Numbered from the stretch's first letter, positions 17,939 to 28,604 are shown. The stretch is DNA of 64,000 nt from Aerolutibacter ruishenii (GCF_007830115.1 NZ_VLKP01000004.1:1-64000), one strand, 5' to 3'. Notes: generated from the sequence alone by a model not told the origin. Numbers and translations are program-made.

Positions 17939-19519
17939 ATGGGGGCTGTCAATTCCAGTGTTGCCGTGAGCCGTTCGCGCCGGGCACGTCCGCTTCTGTG
18001 GGCGACCTTGAGCGTGTGTGTGCTTGCAGTGGCGGGCGGACGTGGTTCCAGCGGGCCGCAGGCCGCGGCGGAATCATCCATTGCCGAAGGTGCCCAGACC
18101 AGCGCCAGCCCCGTGGTGCGGGACGTGATCGAACGCGTTGACCGGGGTGACTTCTCCGGTGCGGATGCCATGATCGATGCGGCGGTCGGCTTGGCCTCGC
18201 CGTTGGACGCACGGGTGCTGGCATTCCAACGCGAGCGCATGCGGCGCATCCAACTGGACTTCAACCAGGACGCGGCCCAGGTGCGTGATGGCGTGCGCCG
18301 CCGGATCCCGGACCTGCGCGACGAGGAGTTCTCGCGCTGGGATGCGCAGGGCCTGCTGGAGCGCATGGACATCGACGGTGAGCGGCGCTACTTCAATCGC
18401 ACCGCATCGAACCTGTTCCGGGTGAGCGCCGAGGCACGCGCCCGCCGCGCTGAACAGACGCCGTTTGTCGAGAGCCCCTTCGCGGAGCCGCACCGCCATC
18501 ATGCCGAAGTGGTCGCGGCCACCCGCAGGGGCCAGGCGGACAGCGTCCTGCCGCGGCGCTGGAAGATCACGCAGTCGCTGACGGTGAATGCGGATGCCGT
18601 TCCCGATGGAGAAGTCATCCGCGCCTGGATTCCGTTCCCGCGGGAGATCCCCGGGCAGCAGGAGGGTGTGCGCCTGCTTGCCAGCGTGCCCGTCGGGCAC
18701 CGCATCGCTCCCGTGGATGCGCTGCAGCGCACGGTATACATGGAGCAACCTGCGGAGCGGGGGCAGGCGACGCGCTTTTCGGTGAGCTACGAGATAACGC
18801 TCAGCGCCCGTCGTTTCGAAGTCGATCCGGTGAAGGTGGGCGATGCTGCCTTGTCGTCCGGGTTGTCCCCGTTCCTTGCCGAGCGCGCGCCGCACGTCGT
18901 TTTCACCAACGAACTGAAGGCATTCTCGCGCGGCGTGGTGGGAAGCGAGACCGACCCATGGACCATCGCGCGCAGGCTGTACGACGCGGTCGACCGCATC
19001 CCGTGGGCGGGCGCGCGTGAGTATTCGACGATTTCCAACATCAGCGATTACGCATTGCACGCCGGCCACGCCGATTGCGGGCAACAGACGCTGCTGTTGA
19101 TCACCCTGTTGCGCCTCAATGGCATCCCGGCGCGCTGGCAGTCGGGGATGATGTTCGGCGAGGACGGCGGAGGCCGCGGCCGCGGCTACTGGAACCTCCA
19201 CGATTGGGGCCAGCTTTACATCGCGCCCTACGGTTGGATCCCGTTCGACGTCACCTTCGGACGCCTTGACGACCCGGATGCGGCCGTCGCCGGCTTCTAC
19301 CTCGGTGGGATCGACGGCCACAGGATTGCATTCAACGACGACTACGGTCGCGCGCTCGTGCCGTCCAAGCAGCATTTCCGTTCCGAGACCGTCGACCTGC
19401 AGCGCGGCGAAGCCGAATGGCGTGGCGGAAACCTCTATTTCGACCAGTGGGACTACGACTTCATCGTGGAGCCCATTCCTTTCAATGCAATGACAACCCT
19501 GTCTGGAGAGAACCCATGA
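17939..19519 (+). CDS. Secreted transglutaminase-like cysteine peptidase, 526 aa
   Basis: Transglutaminase-core fold with the triad C380 (HADCGQQT), H421 (NLHDW) and D437 (PFDVTFG). In bacteria such proteins are usually peptidases or transferases rather than cross-linkers. An N-terminal hydrophobic segment (PLLWATLSVCVLAVAGG, about 18-34) serves as signal peptide or anchor. The middle part is a long all-polar region. GGGGAGG lies 8 bases before the ATG. The stop overlaps the TonB-receptor start (ATGA). In context I expect it to process peptides outside the inner membrane before or after uptake. Its exact bond is unknown. Confidence 0.82.
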   Translation: MGAVNSSVAVSRSRRARPLLWATLSVCVLAVAGGRGSSGPQAAAESSIAEGAQTSASPVVRDVIERVDRGDFSGADAMIDAAVGLASPLDARVLAFQRERMRRIQLDFNQDAAQVRDGVRRRIPDLRDEEFSRWDAQGLLERMDIDGERRYFNRTASNLFRVSAEARARRAEQTPFVESPFAEPHRHHAEVVAATRRGQADSVLPRRWKITQSLTVNADAVPDGEVIRAWIPFPREIPGQQEGVRLLASVPVGHRIAPVDALQRTVYMEQPAERGQATRFSVSYEITLSARRFEVDPVKVGDAALSSGLSPFLAERAPHVVFTNELKAFSRGVVGSETDPWTIARRLYDAVDRIPWAGAREYSTISNISDYALHAGHADCGQQTLLLITLLRLNGIPARWQSGMMFGEDGGGRGRGYWNLHDWGQLYIAPYGWIPFDVTFGRLDDPDAAVAGFYLGGIDGHRIAFNDDYGRALVPSKQHFRSETVDLQRGEAEWRGGNLYFDQWDYDFIVEPIPFNAMTTLSGENP

Positions 19520-22500
19520 GTACGACACGCCGCCTGCGAAAATCCGTCCTATGCATGGCCATGGGGCTGTGCATTGCATCGATCGCCGCTCCTTCCGCCT
19601 TTGCGCAGGCCGCGACGGGTGCGGTGGCAGGTCGCGCGGACGCGGGCGTCCAGATCATGGTGACCAACACGGCCACCGGACAGGTGCGCACGGTCACCGT
19701 TGGCCGCGACGGCAGTTACCGGTTGACCCAGCTGCCGGTGGGCGACTATCGCCTGCAGGCGAACCGCGATGGCCAGCCGGTCGGGGCACCGGTGGCGGTG
19801 AATGTCTCGTTGGGCGGCACGACCACAGTCAACCTTGGCGCGGAAGGCAACCTGACCAACCTCGATGCGGTGCAGGTCGTGGGCTCGCGGGTGATCAACC
19901 GGGTCGACGTGCAGTCCACCGAAACCTCCACCAACATCAACCGCGAGGAGATCGCGCGGATGCCGGTGGACCAGACCCTGACCTCTGTGGCGCTGCTGGC
20001 GCCCGGCGTGGTGAGCGGCAACTCCAGTTTCGGTGGCATGTCTTTCGGCGGATCCTCGGTGGCGGAGAACTCCGTCTTCATCAACGGCCTGAATGTCACC
20101 GATTTCTATCGCCGCCAGAGCTTCTCCGCCGCGCCGTTCGCGTTCTTCCAGGAGTTCCAGGTCAAGACCGGCGGCTACTCCGTGGAGTTCGGCCGCAGCA
20201 CCGGCGGCGTCATCAACGCCGTCACCCGCTCGGGCAGCAACGAGTTCAAGTCGGGCGTGGAGGTGACCTTCGAGCCGTCCGCCTGGCGCGCGTCGGCCGA
20301 CGACCACCAGTTCGACGGCATCGACGGTGACGGCAAGCCGGCGTCCGCAACCTACCGCGCCAACCACGACCGCAACAGTTTCATGAAGGCCAACGTCTGG
20401 GCCTCGGGACCGATCGTGAAGGACAAGCTGTTCATCTTCGCGATGTACGAGCAGCGTGAGGAAGAGCCGCGGTTCACCAACCAGGCCGGCACCACCTGGA
20501 GCGACAGCAGTTCCAACAACGGCTTCTGGGGTACCAAGCTGGACTGGTACCTCAACGACGACCATTCCCTGGAACTGCTGGCGTTCTCCGACGAGGGAGA
20601 CACCGGCACCGACGCCTATGGCTACGACTACGCCACCTCCACCGTCGGCGCCTTCACCGGCAGTTCAACGTCGGAGAGCGGCGGCAAGAACGGTTCGCTG
20701 ACCTACACCGGCCATTTTGGCCAGAACTTCACCGCGAAGGCGATGTACGGCCTCAACCGCAGCAGCAGCCTGGTGTATTCGGCGGCGGACACCCAGTGTG
20801 CACAGGTGCTGATCGACAGCAGTTACAACGCGGTCTACAACGCGATGGGCAAGCCCGCGGTCAGCTGCCATCCCAGCAGTTCGTCGTCGATGGTCCGGCA
20901 TTATGACGAGCGCAAGGTGGGCCGCCTGGATTTCGAATGGGCACTGGGTGACCACCTGCTGCGTTTCGGCATGGACCGTGAGGAAATGGTCACCGACCGT
21001 ACCACCCGCTACCCGGGCTCCGCCGGCATGCGCTACACCGTGTTCGGCGCCACGCCGGGCGCGGTGCTGGACAACGGTGCCACCGTCCCCGCTGGCGTCA
21101 ACGCAATCGTGATGGGCCGCCGCCGCGTCGACGGCGGTGAATTCGAAACCACCGCCAACGCGTTCTACCTCGAGGACATCTGGAACATCACCCCCAACTT
21201 CGTGCTCAACGTGGGCGTGCGCGCGGACAGCTTCGACAACAAGACCGCGGCCGGCAAGAGCTTCATCAAGATGGACAACCTGGTTTCCCCGCGCCTGGGC
21301 TTCTCCTGGGACGTGAAGGGCGACGGCAGCAGCAAGCTGTTCGGCAACCTGGGCCGCTATTACCTGCCGGTCACCAACATCATCAACTACAACTTCGCAG
21401 GCGGCCTGATCGACGAGCGCACGTTCTACGCGCTGGACGGCTGGCGTGCCGCCACCAACCCGGTGACCGGTTCCAGCTACATGGGGCCGATCCTCGGCAA
21501 CCAGATCGGCGCGATCGACGACTCCTACAACCTGGCGGTGGACGACCTGCGCCAGAGCGTTGACCGCGACCTGGATGCCGTCTACCAGGACGAGGCGATC
21601 CTCGGCTTCCAGCAGATGATCAACCAGGCCTGGTCGTGGGGCGTCAACGCCACGTACCGCCGCATGCCCAACGCGATGGACGACATCCGCGTCAATGCGC
21701 TGTGTGGCGTACGCCACGGCACCTTGTGGCCCATCGCCAATCCCGGCGAAAAGCTCACGCTCTGGGGGACCACGGAAATGGGGTGCGCCCAGGACGGATG
21801 GGTCACCATCGACACCTCGAAAGAGGGCTACATGATGGGCGGCAGCAACAAGATCATCGGCTATTCCAAGCCGCGCCGCACCTACAAGGCGCTGGAGTTC
21901 CAGATCGATCGCGCCTGGGATGACAAGTGGGCGTTCAATGCCTCGTACCTGTGGTCGAAGTCGGAGGGCAACCATGAAGGACCGGTCAACTCCGATACCA
22001 ACTACGGCGACACCGGCATGGTCCAGCACTGGGACCACCCGGCCAACAACGAGCGTTACGGCGATCTGTTCAACGACCATCGCCACCAGGTCAAGCTGCG
22101 CGGCGCCTACAAGCTCAACGAAATGTGGTCGTTCGGTGCCACCTACACGGGCATGTCGGGCGGCCCGATCACGGCGTTCGGCGTGGCTTGGCCGGATGAC
22201 AGCATCGGTGCCGGCAGCTTCGTGACCGAAGGCTCGGGTGGCGGCTCCGGCTGGCTGTGCGTGCAGAACTGCAACATGTCGTGGGACCAGCGTGTGTTCA
22301 AATACTCGCCGCGCGGCGACTTCGGCCGCATGCCGTGGATCCACAACGTCGGTGCCAACGTGACCTGGGCCCTGCCGGTACCCGGCATCGACCTGAAGGT
22401 ACGGCTGTCGATCTTCAACCTGCTCAACGAGCAGGAAGTGGTCAACGTGCGCGCCCGTTACGAAAAGGGCCCGGGCGTGACGCGATCGCTGTTCGGCACC

Positions 22501-22557
22501 GGCACGCGCTGGCAGTCGCCTCGCTACGCGCAGTTGGTGGTGAGCTACAACTTCTGA
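19516..22557 (+). CDS. TonB-dependent outer-membrane receptor with carboxypeptidase-like N-domain, 1013 aa
   Basis: Outer-membrane active transporter. A signal peptide ends at AFAQA (about residue 30). A carboxypeptidase-regulatory-like beta-sandwich follows (ADAGVQIMVTNTATGQVRTVTVGRDGSYRLTQLPVGDYRL, about 40-80), then the plug (VQVVGSRVINR; SVFINGLNVTDF; EFGRSTGGVINAVTRSG). A beta-barrel of about 750 residues ends in a terminal aromatic, SYNF. The form is Oar-like. Translation is coupled to the upstream peptidase gene, and lysA follows after 56 bases. The context argues for peptidoglycan peptides as cargo; this is inference. Confidence 0.92.
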   Translation: MSTTRRLRKSVLCMAMGLCIASIAAPSAFAQAATGAVAGRADAGVQIMVTNTATGQVRTVTVGRDGSYRLTQLPVGDYRLQANRDGQPVGAPVAVNVSLGGTTTVNLGAEGNLTNLDAVQVVGSRVINRVDVQSTETSTNINREEIARMPVDQTLTSVALLAPGVVSGNSSFGGMSFGGSSVAENSVFINGLNVTDFYRRQSFSAAPFAFFQEFQVKTGGYSVEFGRSTGGVINAVTRSGSNEFKSGVEVTFEPSAWRASADDHQFDGIDGDGKPASATYRANHDRNSFMKANVWASGPIVKDKLFIFAMYEQREEEPRFTNQAGTTWSDSSSNNGFWGTKLDWYLNDDHSLELLAFSDEGDTGTDAYGYDYATSTVGAFTGSSTSESGGKNGSLTYTGHFGQNFTAKAMYGLNRSSSLVYSAADTQCAQVLIDSSYNAVYNAMGKPAVSCHPSSSSSMVRHYDERKVGRLDFEWALGDHLLRFGMDREEMVTDRTTRYPGSAGMRYTVFGATPGAVLDNGATVPAGVNAIVMGRRRVDGGEFETTANAFYLEDIWNITPNFVLNVGVRADSFDNKTAAGKSFIKMDNLVSPRLGFSWDVKGDGSSKLFGNLGRYYLPVTNIINYNFAGGLIDERTFYALDGWRAATNPVTGSSYMGPILGNQIGAIDDSYNLAVDDLRQSVDRDLDAVYQDEAILGFQQMINQAWSWGVNATYRRMPNAMDDIRVNALCGVRHGTLWPIANPGEKLTLWGTTEMGCAQDGWVTIDTSKEGYMMGGSNKIIGYSKPRRTYKALEFQIDRAWDDKWAFNASYLWSKSEGNHEGPVNSDTNYGDTGMVQHWDHPANNERYGDLFNDHRHQVKLRGAYKLNEMWSFGATYTGMSGGPITAFGVAWPDDSIGAGSFVTEGSGGGSGWLCVQNCNMSWDQRVFKYSPRGDFGRMPWIHNVGANVTWALPVPGIDLKVRLSIFNLLNEQEVVNVRARYEKGPGVTRSLFGTGTRWQSPRYAQLVVSYNF

Positions 22558-22613
22558 GGCCAATGGTGGCGGGCGGCCCGGTCATCGGGTCGCCCCCCGC
22601 CACGAAACGACCC

Positions 22614-23888
22614 ATGCTTGATTCCGAAATGCTTGCCCGCGATGGCGTGTTCGAAGGCGTTGACCTGACGGCTCTGGCCGCGGTCGAAGGCACGCCGTTG
22701 TACGTGTATTCGCCGGCGATGATCCGCACCCGTTACCGTGCACTGCGCCATGCCCTTGCCGGGCTGGATGCGGGGATCTGTTACGCGGTCAAGGCCAACG
22801 GCAACCGGGCCGTGCTGGAGCTGCTGGCAGCCGAAGGCTCGGGTGCCGACATTGTCTCCGGTGGTGAACTGCAACGCGCGTTGCGGGCCGGTATTGCCGC
22901 GGAACGGATCGTGTTCTCCGGCGTGGGCAAGTCCGTCGCCGAGGTCGAGGCCGCGCTTGCCGCTGGCGTGGGGCGCTTCAACCTGGAATCGCTGGCGGAG
23001 CTGGAAACGCTGCAATCCGTGGCCCGGCGACGCGGAACCGTCGCCCGCGCCTCGGCCCGGATCAACCCGGACGTGGATGCGCTGACCCATGCCAAGATTT
23101 CCACCGGCCGCGCCGAGAACAAGTTCGGCGTGTCCATAGGCGAGGCCCGGTCATGGTTCGCGTCGGCGCAGCGCTGGCCCGACGTCAGGCTCGATGGGCT
23201 GCACATGCACATCGGCTCGCAGTTGCTCTCGCTCGAGCCAATGCACGAGGCGCTTGCGCGCATGGCGGATTTTGCCCGGACACTGCTCGCGGCAGGCAGC
23301 GAGCTCGCGTGCATCGACGTGGGCGGCGGCCTGGGCGTGCGCTACCGTGAGGGCGAGAAGGCGCCCAGCGCGGAGGAATACGCAGCGGCGATCCGGCACG
23401 CGCTGGGGTGGTTCGAGGGCCGGATCCTGGTCGAGCCCGGTCGATGGCTGGTGGCCGAGGCGGGGCTGCTGTTGTCGCGCGTCCTGCTGGAAAAGCAGGG
23501 CGACACGCGCCGCTTCCTGGTGCTGGATGCCGCCATGAACGATCTGCTGCGGCCCAGCCTGTATGACGCGTGGCATGACATTGTGCCGTTGCCAGTGGAC
23601 GGTTCCGGACCGCAGGAGCGCGTGGCCTACGATGTGGTCGGCCCCGTTTGCGAAACCGGCGATACCTTCGCCACGGCGCGCCAGCTGCCGCGTTGCCAGG
23701 CGGGCCAGCTGGTGGCGATCCTCGCGTCGGGCGCCTATGGCGCCTCGATGGCGTCGAACTACAATTCGCGGCCTTTGCCGGCGGAAGTGTTCGTGGACGC
23801 GGGCCGGTACGCGGTGGTGCGGCGACGCCAGACGTTGGACGAGATGCTGGCCGGTGAACAGTCCACCGCCGACTGGACATCGCCTTGA
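22614..23888 (+). CDS. lysA: Diaminopimelate decarboxylase, 424 aa
   Basis: PLP enzyme (alanine-racemase fold) that converts meso-diaminopimelate to lysine. Seen: the PLP lysine in CYAVKANGN, the phosphate-binding IDVGGGLG, HMHIGSQL, EPGRWLVAEAG and the CETGD motif near the C-terminus that brings in the substrate-binding cysteine. It is stand-alone and the last gene of the transglutaminase-receptor unit. Xanthomonads are known to have a fused aspartate kinase/decarboxylase, so this copy may serve peptide-derived diaminopimelate. That second enzyme is not in the window. The start at 22614 fits the family length. Confidence 0.9.
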   Translation: MLDSEMLARDGVFEGVDLTALAAVEGTPLYVYSPAMIRTRYRALRHALAGLDAGICYAVKANGNRAVLELLAAEGSGADIVSGGELQRALRAGIAAERIVFSGVGKSVAEVEAALAAGVGRFNLESLAELETLQSVARRRGTVARASARINPDVDALTHAKISTGRAENKFGVSIGEARSWFASAQRWPDVRLDGLHMHIGSQLLSLEPMHEALARMADFARTLLAAGSELACIDVGGGLGVRYREGEKAPSAEEYAAAIRHALGWFEGRILVEPGRWLVAEAGLLLSRVLLEKQGDTRRFLVLDAAMNDLLRPSLYDAWHDIVPLPVDGSGPQERVAYDVVGPVCETGDTFATARQLPRCQAGQLVAILASGAYGASMASNYNSRPLPAEVFVDAGRYAVVRRRQTLDEMLAGEQSTADWTSP

Positions 23889-23925
23889 CGTAATCCCGCG
23901 GTTTTCGGCGCGTGCCGGCGGTGGC

Positions 23926-24840
23926 TTATTCGCCGGGTTTGGCCGCCTGCGTCGCACCGGCGGAGGCCGAACGCCGGGCCAGCTGTGCCTCGCGGTGCGC
24001 GATGTAGGCATTGGCGGAGAAGATCACGCCGGCACCGATGACCGTCCAGCGATCCACCTGCTCATCGAACAACAGGTAGCCCAGCACGGCCACCAGCGGC
24101 AGCTGCATGAAGCTGATCGGGGTCAGCGCCGAAACGTCGCCAAGCTTGAGCGCGCGCGTCCACAGCATGTGCCCGGTAGTGCCCAGTCCGCCAGCGGCGG
24201 CCACCCACAGCCAGGTGATTCCTCGCGGCCACTCCCAGACGAACAGTGCGGGGATCAACGACATCGGCACCCACAGCAGGGTGGTCCACAACACGATCCG
24301 GTCGGCCGGCTCGGTGCGTGAGAGCTGCTTGATCTGGATCGACACCAGACCGCTGAGCACCGCGGCGCTCAGGGCGATCAACGTGCCTGCGCTGAAGCCG
24401 GCGCTGCCGGGGCGCACGATGACCAGCACGCCAATGAAGCCCAGCACCACGGCGGCCCAGCGTCGCGCGCGCACCTGCTCGCCCAGCATCAGCACCGCGG
24501 CGATGGTCACGAACAAAGGCGTGGAGTAGGACAGCGACACGGCCTGCGCCAGCGGCAGGTTGCCGATGGCCCAGAAGCCGCAGAGCATCGACATCACGCC
24601 GATCGCGCAGCGCACCACGTAGCGGGGCAACTGCGTCGTGCGCAACAGGTCGGGGCCGTGGCGCCATAGCAGCGGCAGCGCGGCGATCAGGCCGAAGAAG
24701 TTGCGGAAGAATGCGATCTCGAACGTGTGCAGGGTCTGCGAGGCCAGCTTGATCGCCACCGCCATCAACCCGAAGAACACCGTGCTGCCCAGCATCAGCA
24801 GCGCGGCGCGCATGTGGGGGTTGGCAGGCCCGTTCACCAC
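23926..24840 (-). CDS. EamA/DMT-family transporter, 304 aa
   Basis: Ten hydrophobic helices arranged as two EamA repeats (STVFFGLMAVAIKLASQ; ALSAAVLSGLVSIQIKQL) define a drug/metabolite transporter of the inner membrane. The substrate is unknown. GTG at 24840 overlaps the murB stop; an ATG at 24813 (MRAALLMLG) is an equally good start, giving 295 aa. It is co-transcribed with murB. Confidence 0.85.
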   Translation of the reverse strand: MVNGPANPHMRAALLMLGSTVFFGLMAVAIKLASQTLHTFEIAFFRNFFGLIAALPLLWRHGPDLLRTTQLPRYVVRCAIGVMSMLCGFWAIGNLPLAQAVSLSYSTPLFVTIAAVLMLGEQVRARRWAAVVLGFIGVLVIVRPGSAGFSAGTLIALSAAVLSGLVSIQIKQLSRTEPADRIVLWTTLLWVPMSLIPALFVWEWPRGITWLWVAAAGGLGTTGHMLWTRALKLGDVSALTPISFMQLPLVAVLGYLLFDEQVDRWTVIGAGVIFSANAYIAHREAQLARRSASAGATQAAKPGE

Positions 24841-25871
24841 GTCGCGCCGATCACCCGTGGCTCAGGTTCGATATCGATGCCGAAACGTTCGTGCACCGAG
24901 GCCGCGATCCGCCGGGCCAGGCCAAGCAGTTGCGCGCCGGTGGCGTTGCCATGGTTGACCAGCACCAGCGCGTGCGACGCGGCCACGCCGGCATCGCCCT
25001 CGCGGCATCCCTTCCAGCCGCACTGGTCGATCAGCCAGGCCGCGGACAGCTTGCGCGTATCGTCGCCACTGCCGTGGAACATCGGCACCGCCTCGTACCG
25101 CGCCTTGAGCGCCTCCGCCTGTGCGGCGGCCACGATGGGGTTCTTGAAGAAACTGCCGGCGTTGCCCAGCACGGCAGGATCCGGCAGCTTGCGGCGGCGG
25201 ATGGCGATCACCGCCCGTGCGACTGCGGCAGGCGTGGGATGCGTGACGTCCATCGCCGCCAATTCCTCGGGGATGCCCGCGTAATCCAGTCGCAGCGCAG
25301 GTTGGCGGGGCAAGGCGAATTCCACCGCCGTGACCAGGTGCCGGTCCGGTGCGTGCTTGAACAGGCTGTCCCGGTAGGCGAAGCGGCACTCGGCCGCCGT
25401 GAAGCGATGCACCTTGCCCGAGGCCGGCTCGAACGCCTCCACCGCATGCACGTACTCGCGGACCTCCACGCCGTACGCGCCAATGTTCTGGATGGGCGCG
25501 GCGCCGACGGTGCCGGGGATCAGCGCCAGGTTCTCCAGGCCGCACAGCCCCATAGACAGGGTCTGCATGACGAAGTCGTGCCATTGCACGCCTGCATCGG
25601 CCCGCACGATGGCCGTATCGCCGCTCTCCAGCAGCGCCACCTTTTGACCTGTCAGTGCCAGCACGGCGCCGTCGGGGTTGCCGGCAAACAGCAGGTTGCT
25701 GCCGCCGCCCAGCACCAGCGACAGGCCGTGCGCCAGCTCGGCACGATGCAGGACTTCTGGCAGCAGTGCGGCATCGGCCACTTCCACCAGCCACGGTGCC
25801 ACCGCCTCCACGCCGAAGGTGTTCCGTTCACGCAGGGAGGCATCGCGAACGATGCGCAGGGCGTCGGTCAT
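24834..25871 (-). CDS. murB: UDP-N-acetylenolpyruvoylglucosamine reductase (type I), 345 aa
   Basis: FAD enzyme completing UDP-MurNAc synthesis. FAD-binding blocks are LGGGSNLLF and LIPGTVGAAPIQNIGAYG; the catalytic region includes CRFAYRDS, GNAGSFFKNP (proton-donor serine) and the C-terminal EPEPRVIG glutamate. The length and the VEVREY insertion fit the E. coli-like type I. It overlaps the eamA start and follows pyrD by 9 bases. Confidence 0.96.
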   Translation of the reverse strand: MTDALRIVRDASLRERNTFGVEAVAPWLVEVADAALLPEVLHRAELAHGLSLVLGGGSNLLFAGNPDGAVLALTGQKVALLESGDTAIVRADAGVQWHDFVMQTLSMGLCGLENLALIPGTVGAAPIQNIGAYGVEVREYVHAVEAFEPASGKVHRFTAAECRFAYRDSLFKHAPDRHLVTAVEFALPRQPALRLDYAGIPEELAAMDVTHPTPAAVARAVIAIRRRKLPDPAVLGNAGSFFKNPIVAAAQAEALKARYEAVPMFHGSGDDTRKLSAAWLIDQCGWKGCREGDAGVAASHALVLVNHGNATGAQLLGLARRIAASVHERFGIDIEPEPRVIGATW

Positions 25872-25880
25872 GCGCGGACT

Positions 25881-26939
25881 TTACGCGCTCTTGGCAGGGG
25901 CGCCACTGGCAGGCGCCTCCTTGCGGCGACGGATTGCATCAACGCATTCGGCCACCAGCGCCGGCCCCCGGTACACCAGGCCCGAATAGCACTGCACCAG
26001 CGTCGCGCCGGCCGCCATCTTGGTCACCGCATCGGCACCCGACAGGATGCCGCCCACGCCCACCAGCGGGATCGACTCGGGCAGGCGCGTGCGCAGCTTG
26101 CGCAGCACCGCGGTCGACGGCCCCATCAGCGGTTCGCCGGACAGGCCGCCCTGTTGGGCGGCATGCGGCGAATCTTCCACGCCCACGCGCGATACGGTGG
26201 TGTTGGTGGCGATCACGCCATCGACTTCCAGGTCGGCCAGCACCCGCGCCACCGCGTCGATGTCGCCATCGCTCAGGTCCGGCGCCACCTTCACCAGCAT
26301 CGGCACGCGCTTGTGGTGCTTGGCCGCCAGCCGCTCCTGCTCCTCGCGCAGGATGCTCACCAGCTCGCGCAGCGCCTGCTCTTCCTGCAGTTCGCGCAGA
26401 CCCGCGGTGTTGGGCGAGGAGATGTTGACCGTCACGTAGTCCGCCAGCGGGTACACCCGCGACAGGCAGTACATGTAGTCACCCGCGGCCGCCTCGTTGG
26501 GCGTGTCCTTGTTCTTGCCGATGTTGATGCCCAGCAGCCCGTGGCGGCGCTTGGCCTTCTCCACGTTGCGCACCAGCGCATCCACGCCGCCATTGTTGAA
26601 ACCCAGGCGGTTGATCACCGCGCGATGCTCCGGGATGCGGAACATGCGCGGCTTGGGGTTGCCCGGCTGCGCCCTTGGCGTGACCGTGCCGATCTCGACA
26701 AAGCCGAAGCCCAATGCCATCAGCGCGTCGATATGCTCGCCGTTCTTGTCCAGCCCGGCGGCCAGGCCGACCGGGTTGGGGAACGTCAGGCCGAACGCCC
26801 GCGTCGGCAACGGCTCGGGCCTGCGCGCCACCAGCGGGTTCAGCCCGGTGCGATAGGCGACATCCAGCGCCTTGAGGCCGAGCCTGTGCGCGGTCTCGGC
26901 GTCCTGGCGGAACAGCAGCGGGCGGACGAGTCCGTACAT
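25881..26939 (-). CDS. pyrD: Dihydroorotate dehydrogenase (quinone), 352 aa
   Basis: Class 2 membrane-associated FMN enzyme of pyrimidine synthesis. An N-terminal amphipathic helix ([18 protein letters not shown]) docks to the membrane. FNNGGVD and [11 protein letters not shown] bear the catalytic serine. [20 protein letters not shown] and [11 protein letters not shown] contact FMN. It lies 3 bases downstream of the amaB stop on the same strand. Confidence 0.96.
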   Translation of the reverse strand: MYGLVRPLLFRQDAETAHRLGLKALDVAYRTGLNPLVARRPEPLPTRAFGLTFPNPVGLAAGLDKNGEHIDALMALGFGFVEIGTVTPRAQPGNPKPRMFRIPEHRAVINRLGFNNGGVDALVRNVEKAKRRHGLLGINIGKNKDTPNEAAAGDYMYCLSRVYPLADYVTVNISSPNTAGLRELQEEQALRELVSILREEQERLAAKHHKRVPMLVKVAPDLSDGDIDAVARVLADLEVDGVIATNTTVSRVGVEDSPHAAQQGGLSGEPLMGPSTAVLRKLRTRLPESIPLVGVGGILSGADAVTKMAAGATLVQCYSGLVYRGPALVAECVDAIRRRKEAPASGAPAKSA

Positions 26940-26942
26940 CGC

Positions 26943-28475
26943 TTACAGGTCGAACTTGATGCCCTGGGCCAGCGGCAGCGAATCGGAGTAGTTGATGGTG
27001 TTGGTCTGGCGGCGCATATAAGCCCTCCACGCATCCGAGCCCGACTCGCGGCCACCGCCGGTTTCCTTCTCGCCACCGAAGGCGCCACCGATCTCCGCGC
27101 CGCTGGTGCCGATGTTGACGTTGGCGATGCCGCAGTCGCTGCCGGCCGCGCCCAGGAACGCCTCGGCGGCTTTCAGGTTGGTGGTGAAGATCGACGACGA
27201 CAGGCCCTGCGGCACGGCGTTCTGCAGCTCGATAGCCTCGTCCAGCGTGCTGTACTTCATCACGTACAGGATCGGCGCGAAGGTCTCGTGCTGCACGATC
27301 TCGGCGTCGTTGGTCAGGCCGGTGACAATGGTCGGCAGGACGAAGTTGCCCTTGCCCTCGATCGCGGCACCGCCGGTCTCGACCTTGCCGCCGGCGGCCT
27401 TGGCCTTCTCGACCGCGTCCAGGTAGGCATTCACGGCGTCACGGCTGTTGAGCGGACCCATCAGGTTCTTCGGGTCGATCGGGTCACCGATCTTGCCTTC
27501 CACCTGCTTGTAGGCGGTGACCAGCTTGCCCAGCACGTCAGCATAAATCGACTCGTGCACGAACAGGCGGCGGGTGGTGGTGCAGCGCTGGCCAGCGGTG
27601 CCCACCGCGCCGAACACTATGGCCGGGATCGCCAGCTTCAGGTCGGCGGTCGGGTCGACGATGATCGCGTTGTTGCCGCCCAGCTCCAGCAGCGAACGGC
27701 CCATGCGGCGCGCCACGCGCTCGCCGACCGTGCGGCCGACCTTGGTGCTGCCGGTGAAGCTGATCAGGCCGACGCGCTTGTCGTCGACGAAGTTCTGCGC
27801 CAGCTCGCTGCCGGCATCGTTGAACAGGAAGAAGATGTCCGGGAAGCCGCCGGCCTTCAGCGCCTCGTTGCAGATCTTCATCGAGGCGATTGCCGACAGC
27901 GGGGTCTTGGGCGAGGGCTTCCAGATGGTGATATCACCGCAGATCGCGGCGATGAACGCATTCCACGACCACACCGCCACCGGGAAGTTGAATGCCGAGA
28001 TCACGCCCACGATGCCGATCGGGTGCCACTGCTCGTACATGCGGTGGCCGGGGCGCTCGGAGTGCATGGTCAGGCCGTACAGTTGGCGCGACAGGCCCAC
28101 GGCGAACTCGCCGATGTCGATCATCTCCTGCACTTCGCCGTCGCCTTCCGGCTTGGACTTGCCCATTTCCAGCGCGACCAGCGAGCCCAGCGCGTCCTTG
28201 TGGGTACGCAGCGCGTCGGCGCACAGGCGGATGGCCTCGCCGCGGCGCGGCGCCGGGGTGGTGCGCCACACCTTGAAGGCGGCCTGGGCGCGCTCGATGA
28301 TCGTGTCGTAATCGGCCTGCGAGGAGGCCATCACCTTGCCCAGCACGTCGCCGGTGGTCGGGTTGATCGGCTCGAGGACGCCGGCGTCGCTGGTCTTGGA
28401 CCATTCGCCGTTGCCGAGGAAGGTGCCGGATTCGGTGGCGCCAAGGCCCAGGGCGGTGAGGACGGGGTGGGTCAT
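26943..28475 (-). CDS. amaB: L-piperidine-6-carboxylate/alpha-aminoadipate semialdehyde dehydrogenase, 510 aa
   Basis: ALDH7-family enzyme of lysine (or pipecolate) degradation. It shows the family-specific [35 protein letters not shown] (general base E) and GQRCTTTRR (nucleophile C), and ends [15 protein letters not shown] 28475 is preferred to 28487 because GGAG stands 6 bases before it. Its lysine-consuming role would follow lysA in a route from diaminopimelate, but it is also a common housekeeping gene. Confidence 0.9.
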   Translation of the reverse strand: MTHPVLTALGLGATESGTFLGNGEWSKTSDAGVLEPINPTTGDVLGKVMASSQADYDTIIERAQAAFKVWRTTPAPRRGEAIRLCADALRTHKDALGSLVALEMGKSKPEGDGEVQEMIDIGEFAVGLSRQLYGLTMHSERPGHRMYEQWHPIGIVGVISAFNFPVAVWSWNAFIAAICGDITIWKPSPKTPLSAIASMKICNEALKAGGFPDIFFLFNDAGSELAQNFVDDKRVGLISFTGSTKVGRTVGERVARRMGRSLLELGGNNAIIVDPTADLKLAIPAIVFGAVGTAGQRCTTTRRLFVHESIYADVLGKLVTAYKQVEGKIGDPIDPKNLMGPLNSRDAVNAYLDAVEKAKAAGGKVETGGAAIEGKGNFVLPTIVTGLTNDAEIVQHETFAPILYVMKYSTLDEAIELQNAVPQGLSSSIFTTNLKAAEAFLGAAGSDCGIANVNIGTSGAEIGGAFGGEKETGGGRESGSDAWRAYMRRQTNTINYSDSLPLAQGIKFDL

Positions 28476-28527
28476 TGCAGGCTCCATGCGTCGTGGCGCC
28501 GCCCGGATGGGCGGGCGCGGAGGGTGA

Positions 28528-28604
28528 TGGCGGCCCCGACACGATTCGAACGTGCGACCTGTCCCTTAGGAGGGGACCGCTCTATCCAGCTGAGCTACGG
28601 GGCC
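28528..28604 (-). tRNA. tRNA-Arg (anticodon CCU)
   Basis: The cloverleaf folds by eye: acceptor GGCCCCG/CGGGGCC, D-stem GCUC/GAGC, anticodon stem GUCCC/GGGAC with loop CUCCUAA, T-loop UUCGAAU. Discriminator G and an encoded CCA (28528-28530). 77 nt. Confidence 0.97.
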
